Assembly: GCA_949361645.1 (NCBI GenBank)
Contig: OX442433.1
Location: 6,261,529-6,325,528, forward strand
DNA length: 64,000 nt
Origin: Spongilla lacustris
Taxonomy: Eukaryota > Porifera > Demospongiae > Spongillida > Spongillidae
Direction: 5' to 3'
Both the position numbers and the translations under genes were made by a program. This document shows positions 11,256-24,100 of this stretch, one piece after another (the stretch's first letter is position 1; every line of letters begins with the position of its first letter). The notes under the pieces were generated by a model. It had not been told where the DNA came from. It saw only the letters and a list, made by a program, of their open reading frames with translations, and made no database searches.

Positions 11256-12874
11256 CATCTAAAAAAAAAAATCAGACCAAAGTTGGGATTGCAACCCCCC
11301 CCCCCCCCCCCCCCCCCCGCCACATGTACCAGCTTCACATCTCAGTCACCTGTACCAGCGTCATCTCAGCCACCAGTACCAGCCTCGCCTCAGCCACTTA
11401 TACCCTCATCTCAGCCACCTGTGCCATGCAGCCTCATAAGTTGCATTGATAACAAATTTGTGTGGGTGTATCAGTGTTATTAGCAGCATCATTGTAAGCA
11501 TCAATGCTAATACTAAAAACTGATTGTAAATTGGCTGAAATCTCTGTGCTTGGTATGAACGCCTTGATTTCTTATCCCTAGGTGCCACAAGTAAGCGACC
11601 ATTCAACCTTTGTTTATGTGATAATGCTCCATTCGAACCGCACGTATTATTCATAAAATACACACGCCGCGTAGAGTGGTAAAAAAAAAAAAAAGTGGCT
11701 GATTCTGATTGTTGTAAATATGCTTCTTGATCTGTCTTGTTGATGTTGTAACTTGCTGACCTAAATCCTACTGTCGCTGTCTTTGCTACACACGATCGAA
11801 GTACCCTCTCTCAGTTATCGCCTCCATCACATGGACGTATAAAAACGATGCGCGGCTATTCGAGTAATATTGTAGGTTGTGCGCGCTAGTAATTTTATTT
11901 AGTGCCGTGGTAGGGGGTTCAAAAGATCAAAATCTCTCGAAGGTATGACTTGAACAAAGCACGAAATGTGGGTCACAAAAAGTACGATTTATAATGAGCT
12001 CTAAAAGTAAGTTGTTTTGCACCAATCAAAAGGCATACCGTATTAGCCAATTATCTGATTTTTGTCCAGCAGTAAACAGCACACGGCTGTCTGCTCTCAT
12101 TGAATGCGTGGAAATTAGGCCCTACGCCCAGAAATTTTGAAATGGTTTCGAAGCCCCATAGCAACGAACTTGACAACCGATGTCCTTAGGAATGTGCTGT
12201 GTAGAACGTACAAGAAATGTAGTAAGCAGTTTAACGCTGCATCACAAGTTACAAGCACCATTGACCCTTTTATATAGCAGAAATCAAATTGCCTTATCTT
12301 ATGAACCGTTGGCTTTTGCGCTCGAAAGCAAAGGTACTCCTTGCGGGGAACGGTGACCTCGTGGATTCAATAAAGGGTACTGACGCTCGGACACAAGAAC
12401 TGAGCAAAAATCAACTATAGTGATAAAGTAAGTAGAATGTCCTATTTGTTTTTAGTAAAAGCTAGTGCTAACGAATTTTCTGAAATGGTTTTAAAGCCTC
12501 ATGAAATCGGCCATTTTCTTCGTAATGTAGGCCTACGTACGGCATCGGTATGTATTAATCTAACAGAATTGCTACTAATTAAAATTGGTTTCAGAACGTA
12601 TTGTTACATGCCATAGATAGCCCAATGGAGCTTTACATATCTGTGGTACTGAGTAGCATGCATATACACACATTAATGATGAGCAGGGCTAGGATTGTGT
12701 TAGCTTTTGTCTCCTCGCTGGAGGGGGAATGCAGCAACCAATCGTGGCTCTTATCTCTAAAAAAAAAAACAGAATTAATGGTCTTTAACAATGCATTGCA
12801 GTTGCTTCACTTTGAATAAATCGACTCAGCACCATCTTCTCCAACAAAACAAACATGGGCAGCATTTGCCCATT
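11256..12874. other. Non-coding, poly(C) and degenerate CA-rich repeats
   Basis: A run of about 24 C starts near 11295, followed by a degenerate CAGCCACCTGTACCAGC(C/G)TC repeat to about 11420. From 11430 to 12870 no gene, splice pattern or element boundary is recognised. Confidence 0.6.
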
Positions 12875-13034
12875 GGGCTATTCCAGTAAATAAGTGTACA
12901 CCCTTACTGATGACATAAATTTGTGTCCTGGGGGGTATGTTCGATATTATAATCCATGTAATGATATAAATCATGACCTGGGGGGAGTTATTATCCTAGT
13001 ATTGGGGGGGTGGGGATGGTATGAGTCATGTCCG

Positions 13035-13130
<96 letters not shown>

Positions 13131-13777
13131 TGATGGTGCTATAAATCTTGTCCTGGGGGAAGAGTGGGGGGGATTATAATCCATATCCTTGGGGAGTGGG
13201 GGTGGTATACATCATGTCCAGGGGGCGCTATAAATCTTGACCTGGGGTGGGGGTGGGGGGGGGGTGATATAAGTCATGTCCAAGGGGGGGGGGGGGGGGG
13301 GGGCTGATATAAATCTTGTCCTGGGGAAGGTGGGGGTGAATGGTATTAATCATGCCTTGGGGGGAGTTATAATCCATGTAGCTATAAAATATGTCTGGGG
13401 GGGGGGGGGGGGGGGGGGGGGGGGCATAAATCATGTCTTGGGGGAGGTTTTAATCCATGTATTGGGGGTGGGGGTGCGGAATGATATAAGTAATGTCCAG
13501 GGGGGGTGTGTGTGTGTGTGTGTGTGTGTGCTATAAATCCTGTCCTGGGGGGGAGTGTGTGAATGGTATAAAACATGTCCTGCGGGAACTACAAATCATA
13601 TCCTGGGTGTAATGTACTGAGACATACTGCAGTCCTGAGGGATGTGCATGCATGTGGTGTGATATGTGACTGTCCAGTTATTATATCTGTCTTGAGGGAG
13701 GAGTATCTGTGTCCAACAGGGTTACTTTATAAATAACGTCATCAGTAGGGGTGTACACTTATTAACTGGAATAGCCC
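12875..13777. mobile_element. TIR element with internal minisatellite
   Basis: The left end GGGCTATTCCAGTAAATAAG...TGTACACCC...TACTGATGAC is repeated inverted at the right end (13720-13777, reading GGGCTATTCCAGTTAATAAG inward). About 45 bp pair at each side. The interior is a degenerate array of a roughly 40-bp unit, (T)ATAAATCATGTCCTGGGGGG..., with long G runs and two (TG)n tracts. This is a non-autonomous DNA element whose inside has become a minisatellite. The target duplication is short and ambiguous (CATT or ATT). Confidence 0.75.
13037..13128. repeat. (TG)n microsatellite, about 45 units
   Basis: A nearly perfect TG tract inside the TIR element, with a second shorter one near 13506-13531. 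Confidence 0.95.
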
Positions 13778-16398
13778 ATTGTGTGGCACGGTCTTCTAGT
13801 GTATGCATTTTGAAGGGCAGTTTTCACCATGCACCTGTTGCTGCTACCCACTTGAATTGGTGCATACCAGTGTGTTGCATTGGAGCTCAGGGGGCTGTGT
13901 CAGAAGGCAGGAACACAGCTGACTGACACTTCAGCTGGTTGAAAATAGTCTGGCTTGCAAAAGGTGGACAATGATAATGAGAGAAGAATGAAGGTGGGGC
14001 AATCTTCCAAAGTGCTATGAACCTATTGGGTGTGACTCCGACCTTTGGTTGGCAGCCTCTGCCAACAGTGACCTCCTCACATGTCCTCGAAGTGCGCACA
14101 CACCTGCATAGTGATTGTGTGCATTATGAAGTCATAGCAGTTATTTATTTTGAAAAAGTGCATTTACCTTGCATCCATTCTTCATTGGTATGTATATTGC
14201 CACTGAAATGGCGTTATACAACACCTGTGATGTATCTCCTTTAATTTGTCAAAGGACGGTTCTTTGCATAGAATGCTTACATTAGATACAGAAACGTCGA
14301 GTATGCTGATATCAACAGTTGAGGCGGTGAGGCCAAAGGCAATAAGCAAATTATCTGCAATGTTTTGCAATCATAGCTGCATGGCTATTTGCTTCTATTT
14401 TCGCATTTTAGCCATTGCCCACACACTCTGCAGTGCTTGGGCTCTTGGTGCATGTGGTAATCCATTCCTGTATATAACACGTACGTACATATATAACGAG
14501 AATCGTATCGATTATTCATGAAATACGATCGCGTTGTTTGGGACGACAGAAAATTCGTTAGTACTTAAAGACTGAGAATTCTAACAACCACATCTCTCTT
14601 ACTCATCGGTGTTATAAGCTTACCTTCTGGATTAGTGCACGAAGTCCACTGTACTGAATTTAGTACCCACCCCTCCAAAATGATTGCCGCGTGGCGTTCT
14701 GTAAACACCTTGCGCATCCCTTTGCCGTATGACGTGGAGTGTGTATGTAAAGGCTTGAAAACATAAAAATGGGTGTAGTGTTTGAATCCTTTTTCATATT
14801 TTGGTTTGCTGGTTTTACTGAGGTGTTACGAGCTTCGAAACACGGGTACTCAGTAATGAGGTGTTTCTTTTCAATTATGGACATACATACCGTATGTTCT
14901 AATTGTAAAACCTAGTTTCCAGCCGCATACAGCCGTGAGCAGTGAGCAGCTTCAACCTTAATAAATTATGGTTTTTAATAATAATAACTCACTATTGAAC
15001 TCAGAGTACTCAATGCACTGCATCGCATATTCAGATCTTCCGGTACTTTTTAATGGTTGTTGAAATCAATTACCTCGTAACCTTAATCTTGAATAATGCT
15101 GATAATCGAATGTTTTGATAGTCAAGGGGTTTGATATAACTACTTAACTATTTAAATCTAATGGAATTTTTAGTATTTGCCTAAGTACTGTAACGTATGT
15201 TCAAAAAACGAAATACTTTAATCCTGAGTTATAATGATTTTAAAGCATTATAATAATTTTAAAGCATTGCGTTCATTTGGGGACACCCGGTATTAAATCT
15301 CAGTGCAGATACCAGTATAGATAGTAGCATTTTTGGTAGTACTACAAGCAGCAAGCTCACCCAAATTGTTAACTTTAATTTTAATTGTAACGGCTCTAGC
15401 CGGCACAAAATTGAACATTTCTTTCTGTTACTGCCACATTTTAGTGTTACATTTCACTGTCAAAGTGATGTTTAATTGTTATCAACTTTGTGTTGTGTCA
15501 TAGGTTTAGGAACCGTTTTGGGACTGGGGGAGGGGGAAGGCCCTGTTTTAATTTGCCGCCTGATCATGTTGTACTTTGTATGTATGCATATGCAGAGTTG
15601 CTTATTAATTGCCATGGCACAACCTCGTCAAAATTTGTTATTTCTGTCATTTGTAGAAATAAACTTTTATGCAATATCCAGATTATGCCGCGTACTGTAG
15701 TTATAGCACATTGATAACAATTTTGGTGGTGGTGAGGGAGGGGGGGGGGGCATAATGTGTATTTGCCTCCTCCAATGACAGGATTAGCCCCCACCCCTGC
15801 CCCGCTTCCTACGCTCTCGTGTGTTAGTTAAATTATATTAGTAAAATAAAATATTGCCACTTGTATGCACAGCAGTATTATGTAGCAATGTCGTGGTATT
15901 ATGATCACAACAAATGCTCATAAAGTTGTGTTACATGTACTTGTGTGTCACATGATTAGGATCTTAATTCTTTTAGACCCTGTATTAGAGATACATGGGA
16001 ACATATGTAACCTTATAGGTACACATTTGGTAACTTTCCTTAGTCCACTGCATATTATTTGGATGGTTTCCCACTTACAAATGAACAGGAATTTGTAGTG
16101 CAACATGTATATGAGTTAACTGGAAACTCTTTGATGCATTTTTTTTTTCTAGAGTGCTGGAAACTCTTTGCTGAGCTTTTATTGTGTGGTTTTTTTTGTT
16201 TATTTATTATTTTTATTTTGAGTTTGGGTTAAAAATTCCTCCTGTAGGAGTACTATAGATAGACATCAGGACATACATGAGGAAGATACATCAGAAGAGA
16301 GAAGAATGGTATATAGCTGTCCAACAAAAAGGGTAGGAGGAATGGAGGACGATAGAAGAATGGGATGTAACATGCACGATAGAAGAATGGGATGTAAC
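13778..16398. other. Long non-coding stretch, nothing recognised
   Basis: The region has scattered short open frames without motif or splice support. A small direct repeat (ATTTTAAAGCATT) lies near 15236-15268, and a G-rich stretch near 15737-15750. No gene or transposon is called. Confidence 0.5.
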
Positions 16399-16633
16399 AT
16401 GCACGCATGCACATGCACGCATGCGCATGCACGCATGCGCATGCACGCATGCGCATGCACGCATGCGCATGCACGCATGCGCATGCACGCATGCGCATGC
16501 ACGCATGCACATGCACGCATGCACATGCACACATGCACATGCACACATGCACATGCACACATGCACATGCACATGCACACACATGCACATGCGCATATGC
16601 ACATGCACACATGCACATGCACACATGCACATA
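16399..16633. repeat. Alternating purine-pyrimidine minisatellite (ATGCAC/ATGCGC)
   Basis: ATGCACGC and ATGCGC words repeat for about 235 bp in 12-14-bp units, grading into ATGCACAC. Because the tract is strictly alternating purine-pyrimidine, all six frames stay open and produce His/Met/Cys-rich artefact proteins. Confidence 0.95.
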
Positions 16634-17479
16634 CTCATGGTCACTGTTCCTGTCAAATCTTCAGCAGGATCTCAAGAGTTGGGGTTATCCTTTCAGAAAG
16701 GCTGTATGTGTCCTAAGCTCTGCCAACGGCCACTATTAGTCCAGGAAGCAACCTAGTATGTGATCAGCTGTGTGAGTGGGAATGGATCCAAGACTGTACC
16801 AATCAAGCATTCCAGCAATGTATGATTCTTTTAAATTGAATCCTTAATATTTATGAGTACTTACCTGCTTGGGCCAATCGTTCGAAGTATCCAGTCAGTT
16901 TAAGGGTTTTCACAATTAGCCTGCTGTCCTCAGAGAATTTACACTGAGTAATTGAAAAACATGCCATGCACATTATTGAAGAGCGTCAGAAGAAGTATTA
17001 GTAACATGCCATCATCCATGTTAAATGTCTCATCGTCATTGTCATCACCATCATCCACATTAAATGTCTCATCATTGATGTCATCACCATCATCCACAGC
17101 AATAGCACTAGCATCGCTATCACCATCTTCAATGTCAATGCATGTGTGTGCCTGCTATTCCTCCATCTAGCTCTTCGGTCTGAAGTATGGAATAAAGATT
17201 TTATTAATGAATGTTGTACTCAAGGAGTACATTGTACCTCTATTTAAAAAGCCTCCTGAATTATTAACAAGTCAAATAATCAATAATTATATATAGTTTA
17301 TTTGTCAACTTACAATTTTGTAATGGAATAAGGAAAATCGATTTTTCAGGGGTTTTTTTTTTCTAGCTCTGAGAATCTATTTTTTTAAAAATACTTGAGA
17401 AATAATAAAATCGATTTTTCCAAATAGGTGTTGGCAATTTGTCAGCTGAATACCTAGGTTATTCAGGTTTTCTGCTCAC

Positions 17480-18030
17480 TGAGTTTTGGTTGTCACTCAG
17501 CACATGACCACTGCTACCTACATATACACATCACACCAGAAAACATGACACATCACACCAGACACCCTCCTACACAACCACAGCTACCCCATCCACCAGA
17601 TGCGCTCAGTACACAACCATATCTACCCTAATCACACCAGACACCCTCCCCCACAACCACAGCTACCCTCATCACACCAGATACCCCCACACAACCACAG
17701 CTACCCCTGCACTCAGCGCACAACGACAGCTACCCACATCATACCAGATACCTTAGCACACTACCACAGCTAGATGTACCTACATGCACATCTCATCAGC
17801 ACATGCACCACAGCTACATACACATGTACCTACATGAGTACTGTACATATCACACCCTAATACCCTTCCACACAGGCACAGCTACACCACCCTCATCACA
17901 CCTTATACCCTCAGCACACAGCAACAGCTACCCTCATCTCACCAGATACCCTCAGCACACCACCACAGCTACCTACATAGGCCTAGATTGCTTGGCCTAC
18001 ATTCAGCGCATAACTATGTACATACCTAGT
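17480..18030. repeat. CA-rich degenerate minisatellite
   Basis: Units around 35-40 bp of the type CACACCAGACACCCTC...ACAACCACAGCTACCC repeat imperfectly. The same array recurs at 44540-44790 in the second copy of the duplicated segment. Confidence 0.8.
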
Positions 18031-18702
18031 TGGGTGTAGACCGACCTCAGTATGGCCACACTGATGTCTACCTACACACAGGGCTGTAATAATAGAAGTG
18101 GTCCGATTATTCTGAATTGAATCAAAATGACATAGAGCACTCATACAGTCTTAGAGTCTAAGTACAGTTGTGTGGTGCAACAACATTATATTTGTCAGTT
18201 GAGGTAAATGGGGGAGTACTAGTGAGTGAACTGGCATTTTAATTAAACATAGTGTACTACACTGTGTGGGCTACATGCATATTCCTGTCCTGCATGTGAG
18301 TACTACTGACTAGAGTGATCCATTAGAGAAGACATCCAAATAATGGAGCTCTTTGGTAAGTGGGAGTGTACTGGGACATAAATACTTTGTAGCAACTAAA
18401 CATAATATATTATTGCTGGTCCATGCATGGTGTGACAATCTATACTCCCCCCTTGTGGGTGGATTCCGGCCTGTCAGGTCAGGTCCGACCTGCCAGGCTA
18501 AAGTGGACAGTCCGGTGTTGGAGGAGGATTGGGTGACCCCCCTGATCAGGTGACTCCCTGTCACTGTATCCTAGGATACAGTGACCCCCTGGTCACACTA
18601 TCCTAGGATACAGTGACCAGGGGTGGGATAGGGTGACTTCCTCCAGGTTCCAGTCCCGGTGTTAGTAATCTATTGTATTAAACGTACCTGCATGTGAACC
18701 AT

Positions 18703-18772
18703 AACCCTAACCCTAACCCTGTGACCCTTGTAAACTTACCCGAAACCTGAACCCTAACCCTAATCGCTAACC
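18703..18772. repeat. Interstitial CCCTAA (telomere-like) repeats
   Basis: Three to four CCCTAA units lie in tandem, followed by scattered units. The same short tract is present in the duplicate at about 46030-46082, so it travelled with the duplicated segment and is not a chromosome end. Confidence 0.8.
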
Positions 18773-18815
18773 CAGCGGCTTTGCTTGAATCCAGCTTATG
18801 CTGGGCGCCCGATTG

Positions 18816-20386
18816 CATCACCGTTACGTGACAAGTTTTCAATAAAAATCTGGGTCTGAGCACGAGACTAGTAATGACCTGAGACATAGTGCTCCTGAGA
18901 TAGCACTGAAGGATTACTATATAGCTCTGAAGTGATATTAATAGTTCAAACAGCCTCAAAAGAGTGCTGCTGATAAGCAGCATTCCCTGAGAGTTGTTTA
19001 GTGCTAACAGTCCTCCTCATCTAGAATCTAGATCTGCTACTGAAAGATAAGTGTGTGGACATGTACGACGATGTATAATATTTATACGGACCGGCGGCGA
19101 CGACATCGCACCCGATGTCAAAAGAATAGATGAAGTGTACGCACCACCGGCCTGAAATCACTATAGAAAATAAGTAAGTGCGATCGCGGCGATATCATGC
19201 AGCTCAGAGAGATCTAGATTGATGCAGGAAACAAACTCGTTGCAAAATGTACCAACTACCAAGGGAACTCGCTTCGATTTGTAGCTGGAGCTGCCCTTTG
19301 TCATGACTCGTGAAGAGGGAGATCTGTTGGCTAGTAAGTTCGAATTACTTCAATGACTTGTGTATAATACAAGGCCGGCGCAATATACTTCAAAGTGGTC
19401 GGGCTATGTCATTATATTGGTCAAATGACAGAGTCGGCGGAAGGGGAAAAGTGCCTTCCAAGCAGGGGGAGGGTGCGGGAGGGGGATGTGCCCCTCCCTC
19501 GCGAAGCTTTTGAAGAAGAGCTAGCGCCAGTGATTCTAAGAATGGAGATGCACAAACCGATTATTTCGAATAGAACAATGCTAAATTTCTATTCGAACGG
19601 ACAGGTTTTTAACTCGAATAACCTGATACCAGTTACACACCCTATAATGGATGCCCATATAATTTCCAATCTGACAATGTGGTCTGATGTGACTCCTGCA
19701 TATTAACAATCCATCCATATCAGTTTCAAATCACTGGTTAAAACTTTTGGTTTGCATATAGCACTCCGTTTTTATTTTATTAATTATATTATATATATAA
19801 ATTATAATTATAATTATATATATTATATATATATATATATTGCAGCTGTGTGCAATTTGTAAGTGAATGTGTGCCATTACCTGCTTCCCTATCTATACCA
19901 TTAAATATTTTGCAGTTGATATGCGGTCGGCTTATCAGGGCAGACTGTCTGTGAACTTTTCATGAAAACAAACAACAAACATAATGTGCCTGTCATGATC
20001 AGGATCAATTGTAGAAGATTCATATAACTTATCTGTATCACCCTTTTGTTTGCAATGTATAATGATATTTTTTATATGAAGGGGGAAAAATATATATATA
20101 TATTTTTCAGGGCTTAAAAGTATGCATTATTACCATATTACAATACAATTATGCATTATACATAAATGCAATATTCAGCTCTATGGTGGAGGAGCTATCC
20201 TAAAGAGGACAGCTGTAGCATTAGCACTGACAAGGTGAAGGTTCAAGTGGCCATACATGTAGATCTCGTTTTACAGCTTGGGTTGAGGTGGTACAGCAAC
20301 ATTTTCTGAGAAAGGAAAAGTTTGGTATGTGCATGGGTTGTGTGGGGTAGGTGCAGTACCATGAGTAGGCTCACATCACAGTCAGG
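18816..20386. other. Non-coding, includes AT-palindrome tract
   Basis: No gene is recognised. A strongly AT-rich, self-complementary stretch of TATA/ATTATAATTATA words lies at about 19776-19840 and could extrude as a cruciform. Confidence 0.5.
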
Positions 20387-20590
20387 CTACATAAGGCATA
20401 AGCCTGTACCATGCAATTGACAGGTGGCATGATAAAGCTGGTCTGCATGGATTCTGTACGCCAACACCCATAATGTCTCAACTGCTATAGGGATGCATGT
20501 CCAGCCAAAGCTCTGAGCACTTGGCATCATACTAGAATTATGCTTGCACACCTCGGCCAGAGCTGCAGATCCACTTGTCACACCCATGCA
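20387..20590 (-). pseudogene. Retroelement C-terminal fragment, duplication unit A
   Basis: The frame reads GVTSGSAALAEVCKHN and FGWTCIPIAVETLWVL, the same domain as at 3407-3979 (GSAALVAENRRHN, LGWVCIPLVVETYG). A near-identical copy at 32043-32267 belongs to unit B, which marks the left edge shared by the two duplication units. Confidence 0.7.
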
Positions 20591-21158
20591 CTTCCATTAA
20601 AGTATTTGAATCTGGCGTAGATGTAACAGTCAGACCATATTTTTGGAATAATACATAATCACACTATAATATTACACAGCAAATTTAAACACAGACTCTT
20701 AACAAAATAGCCTTCATCAAGGTCAAATTCAATTTGGCTTGTCTCAGCAATGTGGTCTATAGCCCTGCCTGTCAGACCAAGCCTACGTTGGCCTGTTTGA
20801 TTTGAAAGATCCACGCGGTCTTCAAAGTCAACATATATTGGAGTCCTGTTCCTCTTGCATGGTCCTATAGTCTAGATCGGTATATAGAACAATCCATATC
20901 CTTTTCCTGGGAACTTTGACCACAATTTCGTGTGAGCAGGAATGCAACTATGGTCTACAAATGCATGTAGCGTAAAGTTAGCCTGGTAGTGCAAGCATAC
21001 CGGTATATCCCAAGCTGAATTTTTGTGGGCGATTCTGCATGTTCTCTATCTGTTAATTGTATTGCCGACCGGGCAAAATTCTGGCTTATATACATCATAT
21101 CCTTTCTCTTTTATATAATAAGCTATAACTTCAGTTATCCCGTGCGGACCGCAGCAAC

Positions 21159-24100
21159 ATGTTCGGGAAATCGGCTGTCATTCTGGCTTTGGTGGTCGTT
21201 TCCGTCTACGGCAAGCCACATGCACGTAAGCGTGTTACATGTATGTATAATTGGGACAGTTCACTGTTCACGCGAAAATGATAACTCGCTTTTATACTTA
21301 TAATGTTATAAGATTTTCTTATGTTTGAATCGCTATAACTTCCCAACGGTTAAGGCTATCAACTTTGTATTTACAACACTTCATACCACACCATTTATCT
21401 ATGGTGAAATACATTTTGGTATCTTGCACGTGCTCCGTATCAGTACTGCAACGTTTTATACCCCACCGGGTTCAAACCCGCCATAACGTTCTGTAGGAGT
21501 AATCAATCGGTTTTTAGGTAGAGCGGTCATGTACCTATCGATTTTTCTGTTCGTTAATTTTTATACCATCCGTTACGGAGATACATTTGAACAAACTACC
21601 AAGGGCGGATCCAGGAATATTGAAAGAGGCGGGCTAGGAAGGGGGTCCGGGGGCTCTGCCCCCGGAAAAATTTTTGAGCATTGAATTCCTGGTTTCGATA
21701 CTTTTTTTCACACCTTTGAACGGTAAGTTGCAATTTTAGTCCATTTGCTTAAACGGCCAGAGGCAGCCCCAGCATCTATCGAGGGGAGGGGCAAACACAC
21801 GAGGGGCGGCAAAAGGGGCGTGGTTTACGATACTTCTGATGTGCGCGTAACCGTTTGACTCTGGATTGTTGCTAATAATGCATGCGAGCGAGCGCTAGAA
21901 GCTCCGCATGTTGTGGATTAGGGATTGGAGGTGGGGGGAGGGGGGCGCCATAGTTGGGGGGGGGGGGGGGGGGGGGGGGGGGGCTAAGGCCCCCTGGGCG
22001 CCCCCTCCGGCCGCCTATGAACGCTCATGATCAGCTAAAACAGTGTCCCCAGCATCACACCTAAATTTTAGCAGGTCTGTGTCTTCAAGGGACTTTACAT
22101 TCTCATTGATGTTGACAGCAATTCGTGATTCGCGCTAGTGATTGGATCCACATGAGCACTTAGGGAGCCTGAAGGGGCGTGGTACAAAATAAAAAGGGGC
22201 GTGTTCTAAGGGAAAGGGGGGGGGGGGGGGGGGGGGCTATAGCCCCCTCAGCCCCCCCCCCCCCCCCTGGATCCGCCTCTGAACTACGTCCACTTTTCCC
22301 GCTCGATTCGCGCCAATGATTTTGGCAAACCGCGTCCCGCTCAATGTATATGGCGGGGATGATAACATTGGCGCGTATCAAGCGGGAAAAAGTGCACGTA
22401 GTTTGTTCAACTGTATCTCCGTAACGGATGGCATAAAAATTAACGAACAGTACAAATCGATAGGTACAGGACCTCTGTACCTACAAACCGAATTTGAAGC
22501 GATTTGATAACTCCTACAGAAAGTTATGGCGGGTTTGAACCCGGTGGGGTATAAAGCGTTGCAGTACTGGTACGGAGCACGTGCAAGACTCCAAAATGTA
22601 TTTTACCATAGAGAAATGGTGTGGTATAAAGTGTTGTAAATACGAAGTAGATAGCCTAAACCGTTGGGAAGTTATAGCGATTCAAACATAAGGAGATTTT
22701 ATAACATTATAAATATAAAAGCGAGTTATCATTTTCGCGTGAACTGTCCCAATTATTACAATTATAATTATATGGGACAGTGTCCAGCAAAATCGGGCTT
22801 GTGGGGTTATAATTTTATCACTATAAAAATTGCACGTTACACTAACCCACACATCTTCGCAACGATACAACCTTTTCCTTTCATATTTCGTACACATGTT
22901 CCCACATCATTTCTCTATGTTGGTTTCCATTTTGGAGCTCTAATCATTTTCTATGCCGTCAGTGCAAAGATCGCTAATCCAATAGGTTAGAATTTCACAT
23001 CTTGCCATGTACGAATGTTGAAAACGCGTCAAATTCGGAGTGTACATAGAGGAGTCCTGTAGCTATTGATTTGCCCTGTTCGTTAATTCTTGTATCATCC
23101 GTTACAAAGATACAGTTGAGCAAACTACATGCATGTTTTCCCGCTTGATTCGCGCCAAAGATGTAATCCATACATTGAGCGAGACGCGATTTGCCAAAAT
23201 CATTGGCGCGAATCAAGCGGGTAAACATGCACATAGTTTGTTCAACTGTATCTCCGTAACGGATGATACAGAAATTAACGAACAGAACAAATCAATAGCT
23301 ACAGGACTCCTCTATGCACAACTCAAATTTGATGTGTTTTCCACACTCGTACATCAGTGGAGAAATGTTGAATTCTAACCCATTGGGTTAGCGATCTTTG
23401 TAATCGCGGCATGGAAAATAATTAGAGCACCAAAATCGATTTCCACATAGAGAGATGATGTGAAAACAAGTGTACGAACTTTTAAAGGTAAAGGTTGTAC
23501 CGTTGCAAAGATGTGTTGTTTAGTGTAACATGCAATTTTTATAGTGATAAAATTATAACCTCACAAGCCCGATTTTGCTTTATATATGGGACAGTGTCCA
23601 GCAAAATCGGGCTTGTGGGGTTATAATTTTATCACTATAAAAATTGCACGTTGTACTAAACAACACATCTTCGCGACGGTACTACCTTTTTCTTTCAAAT
23701 TTCATACCAGTGCTGCCGCGATATGGTCTTTAGCCGATATCGCCTATATCGCGATATATCGCGATATGAGTAAAATATCGCGATATAGTATCGCGATATT
23801 TTTAAGTATATTCATCGAGCAATTATTTATCAATAACCACACAATTTTCATGCAAGTTGAGGTTGCGTTGTTGTGGTGGCGACACAAGAACAAAAACATA
23901 AAATGGCACAGTATCACATGCAGGAAAAGAATTTAAGAGAGGATTAAATCACTGGCTTTCCGATCACATAATGATTCCAAAATGATTTTGTGGCCCCATT
24001 CATCTTCCTCATCGAAAAAAAAGACTCGTGTTTAACGATATTATCTCCATAAACGTGAACTCTTCCGTGACAATATTTCAAATAATACATGTCAGTATAA

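Larger units (their letters stand above)
16920..18815. repeat. Duplicated segment, copy 1
   Basis: The segment matches 43995-46112 in order: the CATCATCCACATTAAATGTC block, the CA-rich minisatellite, TGGTCCATGCATGGTGTGAC, the CCCTAA-type tract, and CAGCTTATGCTGGGCGCCCG. Copy 2 has an extra insert of about 650 bp at roughly 45145-45810. Read on the minus strand, the left part encodes a short acidic Asp-rich run (DDGDDINDETFNVDDGDD), perhaps the tail of a lost transposon protein. Confidence 0.8.

Noticed and set aside
13887..14521. Short frames on both strands such as the minus-strand FGLTASTVDISILDVSVSNV
   Set aside because: Under 95 codons, no motif, no credible splice partners and no paralogous copy in the window.
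16253..16739. Six long His/Met/Cys-rich frames on both strands
   Set aside because: Artefact of the ATGCAC/ATGCGC alternating repeat, which has no stop in any frame.
18703..18772. Chromosome end (telomere)
   Set aside because: Only a few CCCTAA units are present, unique sequence continues on both sides, and the tract is duplicated at 46030.
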